A stretch of DNA of 64,000 nt, taken from positions 930,001 through 994,000 of the forward strand of contig JADJXL010000028.1 of the NCBI GenBank assembly GCA_016715885.1, in the 5' to 3' direction. Both the position numbers and the translations under genes were made by a program. Below are positions 8,519-16,173 of the stretch, in pieces. Each line of letters starts with the position of its first letter. Position 1 is the first letter of the stretch. The notes under the pieces were generated by a model. The model worked only from the letters and a program-made list of their open reading frames with translations. It ran no database searches and was not told the origin of the DNA. The stretch is from Polyangiaceae bacterium (GTDB taxonomy: Bacteria > Myxococcota_A > Polyangia > Polyangiales > Polyangiaceae).

Positions 8519-10318
8519 ATGGCTACACCGATCGATTCGATACCTCGACGACTCTTCAACCAAGCCGAGCGGCGACCGGACGCGGCAGCCCATCACATCA
8601 AGAAGGGCGGTGTGTATCGCGCGAAGAGCTATCACGAGCTCGCGAACGAAGTGAAACGACTCGGCAAGGCATTCATCGCGCTCGATCAAAAGCCGGGTTT
8701 TACTGTGTGTATTCTCGGATTCAATCGAAGCGAGTGGGTTGCTTTCGACGTGGCCGCGATGAGTGTCGGCGGCGTTCCCGCGGGGATTTACACGACGTGT
8801 TCACCCGAGGAAGTGCAATACATCATCAACCACGCCGAATCGCAGGTCGTGCTGCTCGAGAACAAGGCGCAGTTCGAGAAGGTCGCGCAGAAACTCGCCG
8901 AGCTGCCCAAATTGAAGCACATCGTGATGATGTCGGGCGCCGAGCCCATCGATCATCCGATGGTGATCACGTACGAGGCATTTCTCGAGAAGGGCGCAAA
9001 CGTCACGGAAAAGGCGTTTTTCGAGCGTCTCGATGCACTCGAACCCCAGGGCCTCGCGACACTCATTTACACCTCGGGCACGACCGGTCCGCCGAAGGGC
9101 GTGATGCTTTCGCACAAAAACCTCACGTGGACGGCGGATAGCGCCCGAGAGCTCGTGGGTGGCAACGCAAACGACGTCATGCTTTCGTATTTGCCTCTGT
9201 CGCACATTGCGGAGCAGATGTTCTCGATACACGCTGCACTTACGATCGGTGGAGGGGTATACTTTGCCGAAAGTATCGAAAAAGTGCCGGAAAACCTGAA
9301 GGAAGTCCAACCGACGCTGTTTTTCGGAGTACCCCGTATTTGGGAAAAGTTTTACGCGGGTGTTACGGGAAAACTGAAGGACGCCAAAGGTGCAAAAAAG
9401 GCGCTCGTCGAGTGGGCCATGGATGTCGCGCGCGACGCGAACGCGCTCAAGATGCGTGGCCAAGAGCCGAGCGGAGTGCTCGCGCTCCAATACAAACTTG
9501 CGCAAAAGCTCGTCTTCCAAAAACTCAAAACCGCCATTGGCATGTCGCGCGCGCGCGTATGCGTGAGTGGAGCGGCACCCATTGCCAAAGACGTGCTCGA
9601 GTTTTTCCTGGGTCTGGACATCATCGTCAGCGAAGTGTACGGACAATCGGAAGACACGGGGCCGACATCGTTCGGCGTGCCGGGCAACATCAGGCTCGGA
9701 AGTGTCGGTACGAAGCTCAAGGGAATCGAAGTCAAAATTGCCGAGGACGGCGAAATCCTCGTCAAAGGTCCCAATGTGTTTCTGGGCTATTACAAGGAGC
9801 CCGAAGCGACGGCCGAGACGCTACAAGACGGCTGGCTGCATTCGGGCGACCTTGGGAAATTCGACTCCGATGGATTCCTTTGGATCACCGGGCGCAAGAA
9901 GGAAATCATCATCACGGCAGGTGGGAAAAACATCACGCCGAAAAACATCGAAGAATCGCTGAAGAGCAATCCGCCCATCGTCGATGCGGTCGTGATTGGT
10001 GATCGACGCAAGTTCCTCACGGCGCTCATCGTCATCGATCCTGTTCGTGCAGCAGAAATCGCGGGCACGCCGGACGCGAATTTGACGACGCTCAGGGAAA
10101 ACCCCGCCGTCATTGCCGCGGTTCAAAAAGGTGTCGACGACGCCAACAAGACGCTTGCACGCGTGGAAACGGTGAAGAAGTTTCACGTGACGCACCGTGC
10201 ATTCACGATCGAAGACGGGGAACTGACGCCCACGCTCAAGATCAAGCGCCGCGTCGTGTACCAGAACTTTGCGGCGGAAATCGATAAGCTGTACGAGGGG
10301 GCGAACAACGCGGATTGA
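8519..10318 (+). CDS. Long-chain fatty-acid-CoA ligase (AMP-forming)
   Basis: The 599-residue protein is an ANL-superfamily acyl-CoA synthetase of the large FadD/ACSBG-like type. The AMP-binding P-loop-like motif is TLIYTSGTTGPPKGVMLSH near residue 180. EVYGQSEDTGPTSFG is the A5 motif, DGWLHSGDLGKFDSDGFLWI the hinge region and GRKKEIIITAGGKNITPKNIE the A8 loop. The expected catalytic Lys near the C terminus is in LTPTLKIKRR. It activates fatty acids with ATP for phospholipid synthesis, oxidation or hydroxylated lipid synthesis. The hydroxylase 1.2 kb upstream fits a lipid-modification context. Start is ATG 8519. Confidence 0.93.
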   Translation: MATPIDSIPRRLFNQAERRPDAAAHHIKKGGVYRAKSYHELANEVKRLGKAFIALDQKPGFTVCILGFNRSEWVAFDVAAMSVGGVPAGIYTTCSPEEVQYIINHAESQVVLLENKAQFEKVAQKLAELPKLKHIVMMSGAEPIDHPMVITYEAFLEKGANVTEKAFFERLDALEPQGLATLIYTSGTTGPPKGVMLSHKNLTWTADSARELVGGNANDVMLSYLPLSHIAEQMFSIHAALTIGGGVYFAESIEKVPENLKEVQPTLFFGVPRIWEKFYAGVTGKLKDAKGAKKALVEWAMDVARDANALKMRGQEPSGVLALQYKLAQKLVFQKLKTAIGMSRARVCVSGAAPIAKDVLEFFLGLDIIVSEVYGQSEDTGPTSFGVPGNIRLGSVGTKLKGIEVKIAEDGEILVKGPNVFLGYYKEPEATAETLQDGWLHSGDLGKFDSDGFLWITGRKKEIIITAGGKNITPKNIEESLKSNPPIVDAVVIGDRRKFLTALIVIDPVRAAEIAGTPDANLTTLRENPAVIAAVQKGVDDANKTLARVETVKKFHVTHRAFTIEDGELTPTLKIKRRVVYQNFAAEIDKLYEGANNAD

Positions 10319-10385
10319 CACGTCGAAAACGGCCACATCCATCCCGCCCTCCTACGGAACCCTTTGCACCCCGCGCGGGGTTGAA

Positions 10386-10673
10386 GAGGCTGTCTCAAAA
10401 CTCGGAACGCGTATCCTCGCCCAGCCCCGCGCGGGGTTGAAACCCCGCGCTACACGACAAGAAGTCCTCGCGCTACCGCGCTCGGACTGACGTCATGGCT
10501 GCATGGCGAGGCCTGCAATCTATGCAAAATCGTTGAGGATTCTCGATGACGATCCGAAATTCCACAAGGCCAGTCCCGAACGGTAGTGAGGGACTTTTGA
10601 ATGTGTAGCGCGAGATTTCAATCCCGCGCGGGCGTTCGGTGACACACTACGGCTCGAATTTTGAGACAGCCTC
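10386..10673. mobile_element. 288-bp IS-derived mini-element (MITE-like) with perfect 15-bp terminal inverted repeats
   Basis: The left end GAGGCTGTCTCAAAA at 10386-10400 is exactly complementary to TTTTGAGACAGCCTC at 10659-10673. The type of end, GAGGCTGTCTCAAAA, is familiar from DDE insertion sequences. No transposase frame is present inside. Nested within is a second imperfect inverted repeat built on CCCCGCGCGGGGTTGAA: copies at 10369-10385 (just outside), 10424-10453, and inverted at 10603-10632. No clear direct target duplication was found. It fills the 420-bp gap between the acyl-CoA ligase and the HAD gene; a 66-codon frame inside it is not believed. Confidence 0.65.
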
Positions 10674-10738
10674 TTTAACCTGGGGCGGCGTAACAAGCGC
10701 GTTATGCGCCAGATTTGCACCCTTCGAATGACACCATC

Positions 10739-11452
10739 ATGCTGAGCTCAATGCCACCGCTCGCCGTCACATTCGACTTCGGACAAACCCTCGCGAAGCT
10801 CGATACATCACTCACGTCCGCCCGTCTCGCAGAACGAGGTTTGCACGTTGATCCGAATCACATAGAGCACGCACTGCCCATTGCGTGGAAAGCCTACAAC
10901 GACGCCGTTCATCAGGGCCTCGGCGGCCATCCTTGGAAAATCCTGATGCGCAAGCTGCTCGACTGCGCAGCTAAAGGTGCGGACGCTCGCGACATATCAC
11001 AAGCGGTCGATTTTCTCTGGGAACAACAGCCAGTCAAAAACTTGTGGCGAAAACCAATTCCAGGAATGCTCGAATTGATCGATGATCTTCGTGCTGCAAA
11101 AGTCCCGATCGGTGTGGTGTCGAATTCAGAGGGACGTTTGGCCGAGCTGATTGAAGAGCTGGGGTGGTCGAATCGGTTCGAGGTGGTTGCCGATAGCGGA
11201 AAATTGGGACTGGAAAAACCTCATCGGGCGATTTTCGACTGGACCGCCGAACGGCTCGGTGTGCCCGTCGAACGTATCGTACACGTCGGTGATTCACTCG
11301 CCGCCGACGTCGAAGGAGCGCTCGGTGCGGGAATGAGCGCCATCTGGTTCGATAGCGCCGCAAAAAACCACACGCACCCGCGATGCCGCATTGCTCACGA
11401 TGCGAGCACGACGAGAAGCGCGCTCGAATCGCTGGGGCTTTTCATTTCTTGA
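10739..11452 (+). CDS. HAD-superfamily hydrolase
   Basis: About 237 residues with the four HAD motifs: I, TFDFGQTLAK (nucleophile Asp; the second Asp of DxDxT is Gly, as in some dehalogenase-like members); II, VVSNSEG; III, the Lys of GLEKPHRAIF; IV, HVGDSLAADVEGAL. A helical cap lies between I and II, so subfamily I. HAD enzymes hydrolyse phosphate or C-halogen bonds; with Gly at the acid/base position a phosphatase role is less certain. I chose ATG 10739; ATG 10751 and a TTG at 10715 are alternatives. The 3' end overlaps the convergent lipoprotein gene by 11 bp. Confidence 0.85.
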   Translation: MLSSMPPLAVTFDFGQTLAKLDTSLTSARLAERGLHVDPNHIEHALPIAWKAYNDAVHQGLGGHPWKILMRKLLDCAAKGADARDISQAVDFLWEQQPVKNLWRKPIPGMLELIDDLRAAKVPIGVVSNSEGRLAELIEELGWSNRFEVVADSGKLGLEKPHRAIFDWTAERLGVPVERIVHVGDSLAADVEGALGAGMSAIWFDSAAKNHTHPRCRIAHDASTTRSALESLGLFIS

Positions 11453-13631
11453 CGGTGACTTTGCCCGGCTCGCACGTAATGGTGTACGGCGCGGCGATTT
11501 GGCCAGCGCTGGCCGCGATGTTCATGCACATTGCATCGTACGAGGTTCCGGGGACCGACAACTTCGGCATGGCATTGGTGTCGGCGGGGACCATACCACC
11601 GAGCATGAATTGCGGCGACGAAACGAGCACACCGCAATAAGCTCGGACGCGGACGTCCAAGAATGCCAGCGACTTGTCGTCCAGGTTGGAGCCCACGAGA
11701 TCGGCAATGAGCGGTTTTTCTTTGGTGTTCTCGATCCACGGCTCGCCCACGAGTCTATCTTTGAGGGCAATGATGACATCACCCAGCGTCGTGCCCGGCG
11801 TAGCTTGAGCAACCCCGACGAGTTTCGTTACAAAATCGCTGGCACCTTGCGGCTTGCATGCGCCATAGTTGGCTTCCCAGGACAAACGGCCTTGGAAATC
11901 CAAACCACGGAATCCAGGCTCGCCATCCTTCAGGAAAAACCCTGTGGCGACTTGAAAAACCTGCTCGTTTCCGCCCGGATATTCGGGGTATTCGGGCCAT
12001 TCCATCGCGCGATGCAAGCTTCGCCGGAGCGGTCGAGACGACAAGGCGAATACGCTGTCGCCGGGGCTGTTGTTGCGAAGCGTGGCGTCATTTTCGGCGC
12101 TGCTCCACGGATTGAGGATGAGGGGCACTTCGTAGGCAGATACGCCGCATCCTTCTTCCGGTGCTTTCAAATTGAACAGCGGATGCGAAAGAATGTCGAG
12201 CAGCAGTGTTTTCAGCGAAAAGTGCGATGCAACGAAGTGCTCCGTCAGCTCCTGCAAAATGTCGCGCTGCATCTGCGTGCGCGGGAAGTAATTCGCAATC
12301 GTGAGCCGATTGCCCATGACTTCAGCCCACACCTGATCGACGATGTTTTGCGCAACGAGGTACGCAAACGCTTCGTCGGGATCGGCGAGCACGTCCCCGG
12401 GCAAACGCGTCAGGCCATGCTCGGCAAGCAGTGTCACGCCGCGCGCGAGCGATCGCTCGAGGTCCCATACGCTGGCGCGCCGTCCGAGGTTCGGCTCGTT
12501 GGGGGTCGAACGAATGGAGCCGAAATAGGTGTCGACGCCGAGCGGATCGTCTTGGGTGGGAACGCGGAATCGTCCACATGCGTTGCCATTCCAGCCATAA
12601 GGCGAGGTGCCATTCGACGCAGCGACGCCGCTATAACGCAGCATCGAAACGGCGCGCAATTCGTCGGTGCCCTTCGTTTCTTGCTCCTCGGGCGGATGCT
12701 GGGCGCTCGATGATCCGTACAGCGCCTGCTCGAACAAGCCCGGAATTTGCCAATGACGATTTTTTGCCGGGTCTGCATCATACGTGACGGCATATTCGCT
12801 GTTATGGCAAACCAAACAGACGCGATCCCGATGGATATAAGCGCGCTCGAAGATCGCTCCAAAGTTTTGCCGTCGCGCCCGCTCGAGCTCCAGCGGCCCG
12901 ACATTGGCCGCATCGTAAGGTCTCGACATCATTGCGAACAAGTGCGCTCGGTACACCGGCGAAATGTCATCGAGCTCGATGGCCGAATCGAGCAATTCAT
13001 TCATGGTGAAGCCCGGCGTCGGCGGATTCGTCGCCGTGGCGGCATTGTCACGCACCCACGCGGCAAGCGTTCCGCCGTCGAACGACGTCGAGTTTGGCGA
13101 ACCGTAACATTCTTCGAGCGACTTCGTTTCGATGCGGACGACGCGAAGCGCATCCATGAAGAAATCCGCCCAGCGCTGGCGGAAGGCGTCTTCGCGCATG
13201 ATGACACGAGCCACGATTTTGCGCGCATTCACGAGTTTTTTCCCCGTGGGAGGAAGCACGCCGCCGAGGTCGCCGAACTGCCCGGTTTCTTCTAGATCCG
13301 CTTGGCGAATGGCCGCAATGGTATCCGTCAGCGCCTTGACTTCGCCTTGTCCCCACGGTTTTCGTCCCGCGAGCGCCACGATGGCCCGACGAACCCACGC
13401 TTGATCGCTCGCTTGGCATTCGGTCCATTCGTGTTTTGCCGTATGCGGCGGAGGCGGCGGCGCGGCATCTTCGGTCGGACCCGCATCGGCGGCATCTTCG
13501 GTACCAGCATCGACGACGGGCTTGGGCAAATCGAGCGGCTCGACGTCCGAAGTGCAAGCAGGTGCGGCCGCAGCGAGCAGCGCACAGGGCAGAACAATGG
13601 CAAAAAGCCGGGCGTTACCATTCGTGTTCAT
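11442..13631 (-). CDS. Lipoprotein with a cytochrome-type CxxCH motif, partner of DUF1501 protein
   Basis: A 729-residue secreted protein with a lipobox-like signal (LLAAAAPACTS) and a Pro/Asp-rich linker to about residue 65. The body includes REDAFRQRWADFFMDALRV and a single CLVCHN motif near residue 270, a CxxCH heme-attachment signature. The overall plan resembles the DUF1549/DUF1592-type or PSCyt-like proteins that are usually encoded beside DUF1501 proteins in planctomycetes and myxobacteria. Its ATG overlaps the stop of the DUF1501 gene (ATGA-type, 4 bp), so the pair is translationally coupled. Enzymatic role is unknown; the heme site itself is an inference from five residues. Confidence 0.75.
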   Translation of the reverse strand: MNTNGNARLFAIVLPCALLAAAAPACTSDVEPLDLPKPVVDAGTEDAADAGPTEDAAPPPPPHTAKHEWTECQASDQAWVRRAIVALAGRKPWGQGEVKALTDTIAAIRQADLEETGQFGDLGGVLPPTGKKLVNARKIVARVIMREDAFRQRWADFFMDALRVVRIETKSLEECYGSPNSTSFDGGTLAAWVRDNAATATNPPTPGFTMNELLDSAIELDDISPVYRAHLFAMMSRPYDAANVGPLELERARRQNFGAIFERAYIHRDRVCLVCHNSEYAVTYDADPAKNRHWQIPGLFEQALYGSSSAQHPPEEQETKGTDELRAVSMLRYSGVAASNGTSPYGWNGNACGRFRVPTQDDPLGVDTYFGSIRSTPNEPNLGRRASVWDLERSLARGVTLLAEHGLTRLPGDVLADPDEAFAYLVAQNIVDQVWAEVMGNRLTIANYFPRTQMQRDILQELTEHFVASHFSLKTLLLDILSHPLFNLKAPEEGCGVSAYEVPLILNPWSSAENDATLRNNSPGDSVFALSSRPLRRSLHRAMEWPEYPEYPGGNEQVFQVATGFFLKDGEPGFRGLDFQGRLSWEANYGACKPQGASDFVTKLVGVAQATPGTTLGDVIIALKDRLVGEPWIENTKEKPLIADLVGSNLDDKSLAFLDVRVRAYCGVLVSSPQFMLGGMVPADTNAMPKLSVPGTSYDAMCMNIAASAGQIAAPYTITCEPGKVTVKK

Positions 13632-15139
13632 ACCGTCACCCCGAGCTGCCTTTGCTGCACCAAGAGCGCGGCATTGAGCTCATTTCCTGCACCGGGCACG
13701 TCCGATACGTTGTAGCTTTCTTGGGCAAACGGCCAAATGCCCATGGCAAGCAGCGCCGCGATTCGATTCTCTTGCGGCGACGACGCCAGCGTCGCATACC
13801 CATTTTCACCACAAGCACCGAAGACTCCCTTGTTTTCGGAGCGCACCGGGCCCCCGATGAAAACAATCGGGAATCCATACGGCCAGTGATTTCGCCCCTT
13901 GGATCCTTGCTTGAACGGCGATCTGCCGAATTCCGTCGTCAGGACGATCATGGTCTTGTCGAGGTCGATCTTCATCGGGTCGTTTTCGCCCGGTTGATTG
14001 ACGATCGATAACAAGCTCTTCAGCGTATGGGACAGGTTTCGCGATTGCGTGAAGGTGTTTTCGAAGTGCGTGTCGTACCCTCCACCGCCGTCCGCTCCAA
14101 GGAGGCCCGTATCGATGATGCACACGTATTTTGCAGGCGTCGTCGGGTGCGTGATCAAGTGCGATGCGAGCTTCAGATTCATGGTCATCGCATCGGTATC
14201 GGCCGTATCGGCGCATTGCGATCCGCCAATCTTTTGGAAGAATTGCGACTCGAGCACGCCCGAAATGGCGGATGCATTCGCAATGGAGCTCGACGCCGCT
14301 TGCATATCTCCGAGCCGCGGAGCTCGCAAGGACAAGCCTTGACCCTTCCAGCGCAAGCGAGCGTTGTATTCGTCGATGTAATGCTGCATCAGCGCATCGT
14401 ATTGCGGACGAACGGCAGCGATGTTTTGCCTGCCGAGCAATTCCGTCAAATCACCAGCGCCATCGACTTGGATCATGAGCGGCCGGGCAGCTCCGGGATG
14501 CATGCCAATCGATGCGACACTGCGAATGTTGTCCGTGGGCAAACCATTGGCTCCGGCGGAAAACAACGCGTACGAATACGGCGCGCGACCTGGTTCGGGG
14601 AATTGATCGAGGAAATACCGCTGCACGTGCGCGCCGAGCCCGGACAATGCAGGATGCCCGAGACCTCGGCCCGCTAGCACCATGGGAATGGCACCTTCAT
14701 GCGGTTCGAGGTCGTGCGCGGTCACGGAGACGCGCATGCGCGAAGCGACATCGGGACGTTCACGCAAAGGCATGACGAATGGGCCGAGGTGCACCATGGC
14801 CCCGTTTGCGTCGGGGGCGAACGGTTCCGTCAAAGGCGCTTGCCAGCCGCATTTGTCGACGGCCGCTTGGATATCGCCGTCATTGAGGAACGAATACCAT
14901 TGGGTCCCGGATGCTTGTCCAAGCGTTGGAACGCAATAGAACGACTCGTACTGGCTCACGCCGCCGTACAGGAAAATTTCAAGGATACTTTGCGCGCGCC
15001 GCTCGGGCGGAATCAGAATGCTCTCCGCCTCCTTTGGAATTTCACCGAACGCCAGCGCGCGCTTCATGCCCCAAAGGGACACGCCAAGGCCGCTCGCTGC
15101 CACGATCCCTGTACTCTTGAGAAAGTCGCGACGTTTCAC
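13628..15139 (-). CDS. DUF1501 family Tat-exported protein
   Basis: The 503-residue protein starts at GTG with a GGAGG Shine-Dalgarno sequence 5 bases upstream. The N terminus MKRRDFLKSTGIVAASGLG is a twin-arginine signal, so it is exported folded, probably with a metal. DUF1501 proteins are related to the alkaline phosphatase/sulfatase fold; visible conserved stretches are YDTHFENTFTQSRNLSHTL and MIVLTTEFGRSPFKQGSKGRNHWP near the C terminus. The family role is unknown. It is co-translated with the CxxCH lipoprotein. The 362-bp region upstream separates it from a divergent lipoprotein gene and should hold promoters for both. Confidence 0.9.
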   Translation of the reverse strand: MKRRDFLKSTGIVAASGLGVSLWGMKRALAFGEIPKEAESILIPPERRAQSILEIFLYGGVSQYESFYCVPTLGQASGTQWYSFLNDGDIQAAVDKCGWQAPLTEPFAPDANGAMVHLGPFVMPLRERPDVASRMRVSVTAHDLEPHEGAIPMVLAGRGLGHPALSGLGAHVQRYFLDQFPEPGRAPYSYALFSAGANGLPTDNIRSVASIGMHPGAARPLMIQVDGAGDLTELLGRQNIAAVRPQYDALMQHYIDEYNARLRWKGQGLSLRAPRLGDMQAASSSIANASAISGVLESQFFQKIGGSQCADTADTDAMTMNLKLASHLITHPTTPAKYVCIIDTGLLGADGGGGYDTHFENTFTQSRNLSHTLKSLLSIVNQPGENDPMKIDLDKTMIVLTTEFGRSPFKQGSKGRNHWPYGFPIVFIGGPVRSENKGVFGACGENGYATLASSPQENRIAALLAMGIWPFAQESYNVSDVPGAGNELNAALLVQQRQLGVTV

Positions 15140-15501
15140 CGGACCTCCACGACGTGCCCACGAAACCAGACAACTGGGTGTTCACGTAAGCGGGAGGATC
15201 GCCCCTTTGGGCGCTGGGGTCAATGGATTTTTTGTGCATTGTACAGACTTCGGTCGACTCGAGGCGTGCGTGGATTTTGATGTCATCCACCTTTCCATGC
15301 CCTGACTGCCAACAGGATGTTGTGATTTTGGCCCACGCTGCCTGAGCGCCATTTCCACTCAGCCTCGAAGTGCCACCGCACTGCCTCGAAACCTTTTTGC
15401 GAATCATTGGTGCGAAAAACGTGCGCCATGCTCCAATGACTCCGCGCGCAAACACGCCACGAAGACTTGCTTTCTCGCCGCAACTAGAGCATGAGCGTCC
15501 G
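15140..15501. other. Divergent intergenic region, nothing distinct recognised
   Basis: The stretch lies between the DUF1501 gene (leftward) and a lipoprotein gene (rightward). Only short frames without signal-like composition or RBS occur in it. No strong inverted repeat, tRNA or consensus promoter was seen, although both genes need promoters here. Confidence 0.5.
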
Positions 15502-16116
15502 ATGTTATCCAAGTTCTTGCTCGTTGGCATACTCGGCGCACCCTACTTCGTAGCTGGCTGCGGTGGCGAGAACGTGACGGCGCCGCCTCCGGAATCCGCA
15601 TCCACTGTGGCTCCGCCGGAATCCATGCGCGACGCGCCGGACGCCGAATGCAGTGGAGCCGATTGTCCTGGTAAACCCTCGCCCGTCGAAGCCGAAGCGC
15701 CACGCGCGCCTGAAGGCAACGCTCCGAGCGAGCCTGTTGTCAAGGAAGCGCCCAGCAACAAGCCGGCTGCGAATGCACGAGCTTCCGACGTGCCTGGGGC
15801 AAATATTTCAATCGGGCGGCTCGAAGCGGATGGGCTCGTGACGAAAGACATCGAGTGCAAAAGCGAAGGCGGCGGAGGGCTCGGGCTTCTGGGAATGGTG
15901 CTCGTAACAGCGTGGATGTCCCAGCAAAAAAGCGCGCTCGATGGGTGCGCTCCCGCCGGATCCGAAACGCGCGTCGTATGGCGAGCACGTGGCGGCAAAG
16001 TTACGGAAATTGCGGCCAAAGGCGACGCCAAAGCTTGCGTCGAGCGAGCACTCCGCCCGGGCAAACCAGCATTCGATGGCCATTGCGCTGCGACCATCGA
16101 ACACGGGAAGAAGTGA
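15502..16116 (+). CDS. Lipoprotein of unknown function
   Basis: About 204 residues. The ATG at 15502 begins a lipoprotein signal (MLSKFLLVGILGAPYFVAGC) with lipobox VAGC, so the protein is anchored at the membrane. A Pro/Glu/Ala-rich linker follows to about residue 95. The C-terminal ~110 residues include a Gly-rich hydrophobic patch (GGGGLGLLGMVLVTAW) and four Cys (EC, GC, AC, HC) that could form two disulfides. No family recognised. A longer in-frame reading from 15370 would lack the signal and is rejected. The gene is followed 4 bp later by a strong hairpin. Confidence 0.7.
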   Translation: MLSKFLLVGILGAPYFVAGCGGENVTAPPPESASTVAPPESMRDAPDAECSGADCPGKPSPVEAEAPRAPEGNAPSEPVVKEAPSNKPAANARASDVPGANISIGRLEADGLVTKDIECKSEGGGGLGLLGMVLVTAWMSQQKSALDGCAPAGSETRVVWRARGGKVTEIAAKGDAKACVERALRPGKPAFDGHCAATIEHGKK

Positions 16117-16120
16117 GGGG

Positions 16121-16151
16121 ATGTTCGGCCAAACATCACTTGGCCGAACAT
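16121..16151. terminator. Perfect 12-bp hairpin between convergent genes
   Basis: ATGTTCGGCCAA (16121-16132) and TTGGCCGAACAT (16140-16151) pair perfectly around a 7-base loop. It lies just after the lipoprotein stop and before the stop of the convergent repeat protein, the position of a bidirectional terminator. There is no U-tract, so it may instead be a protein-binding palindrome or a stabilising 3' structure. Confidence 0.6.
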
Positions 16152-16173
16152 CGAGGGATCGAGCCGGGCTGGA

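Noticed and set aside
10520..10720. 66-codon minus-strand gene in the mini-element
   Set aside because: The frame is made from the repeat sequence itself, is Arg-rich, and has no RBS or domain.
11391..12713. 440-codon plus-strand frame over the CxxCH lipoprotein gene
   Set aside because: Overlaps the antisense strand of a coupled, conserved gene pair and has no RBS or family signal.
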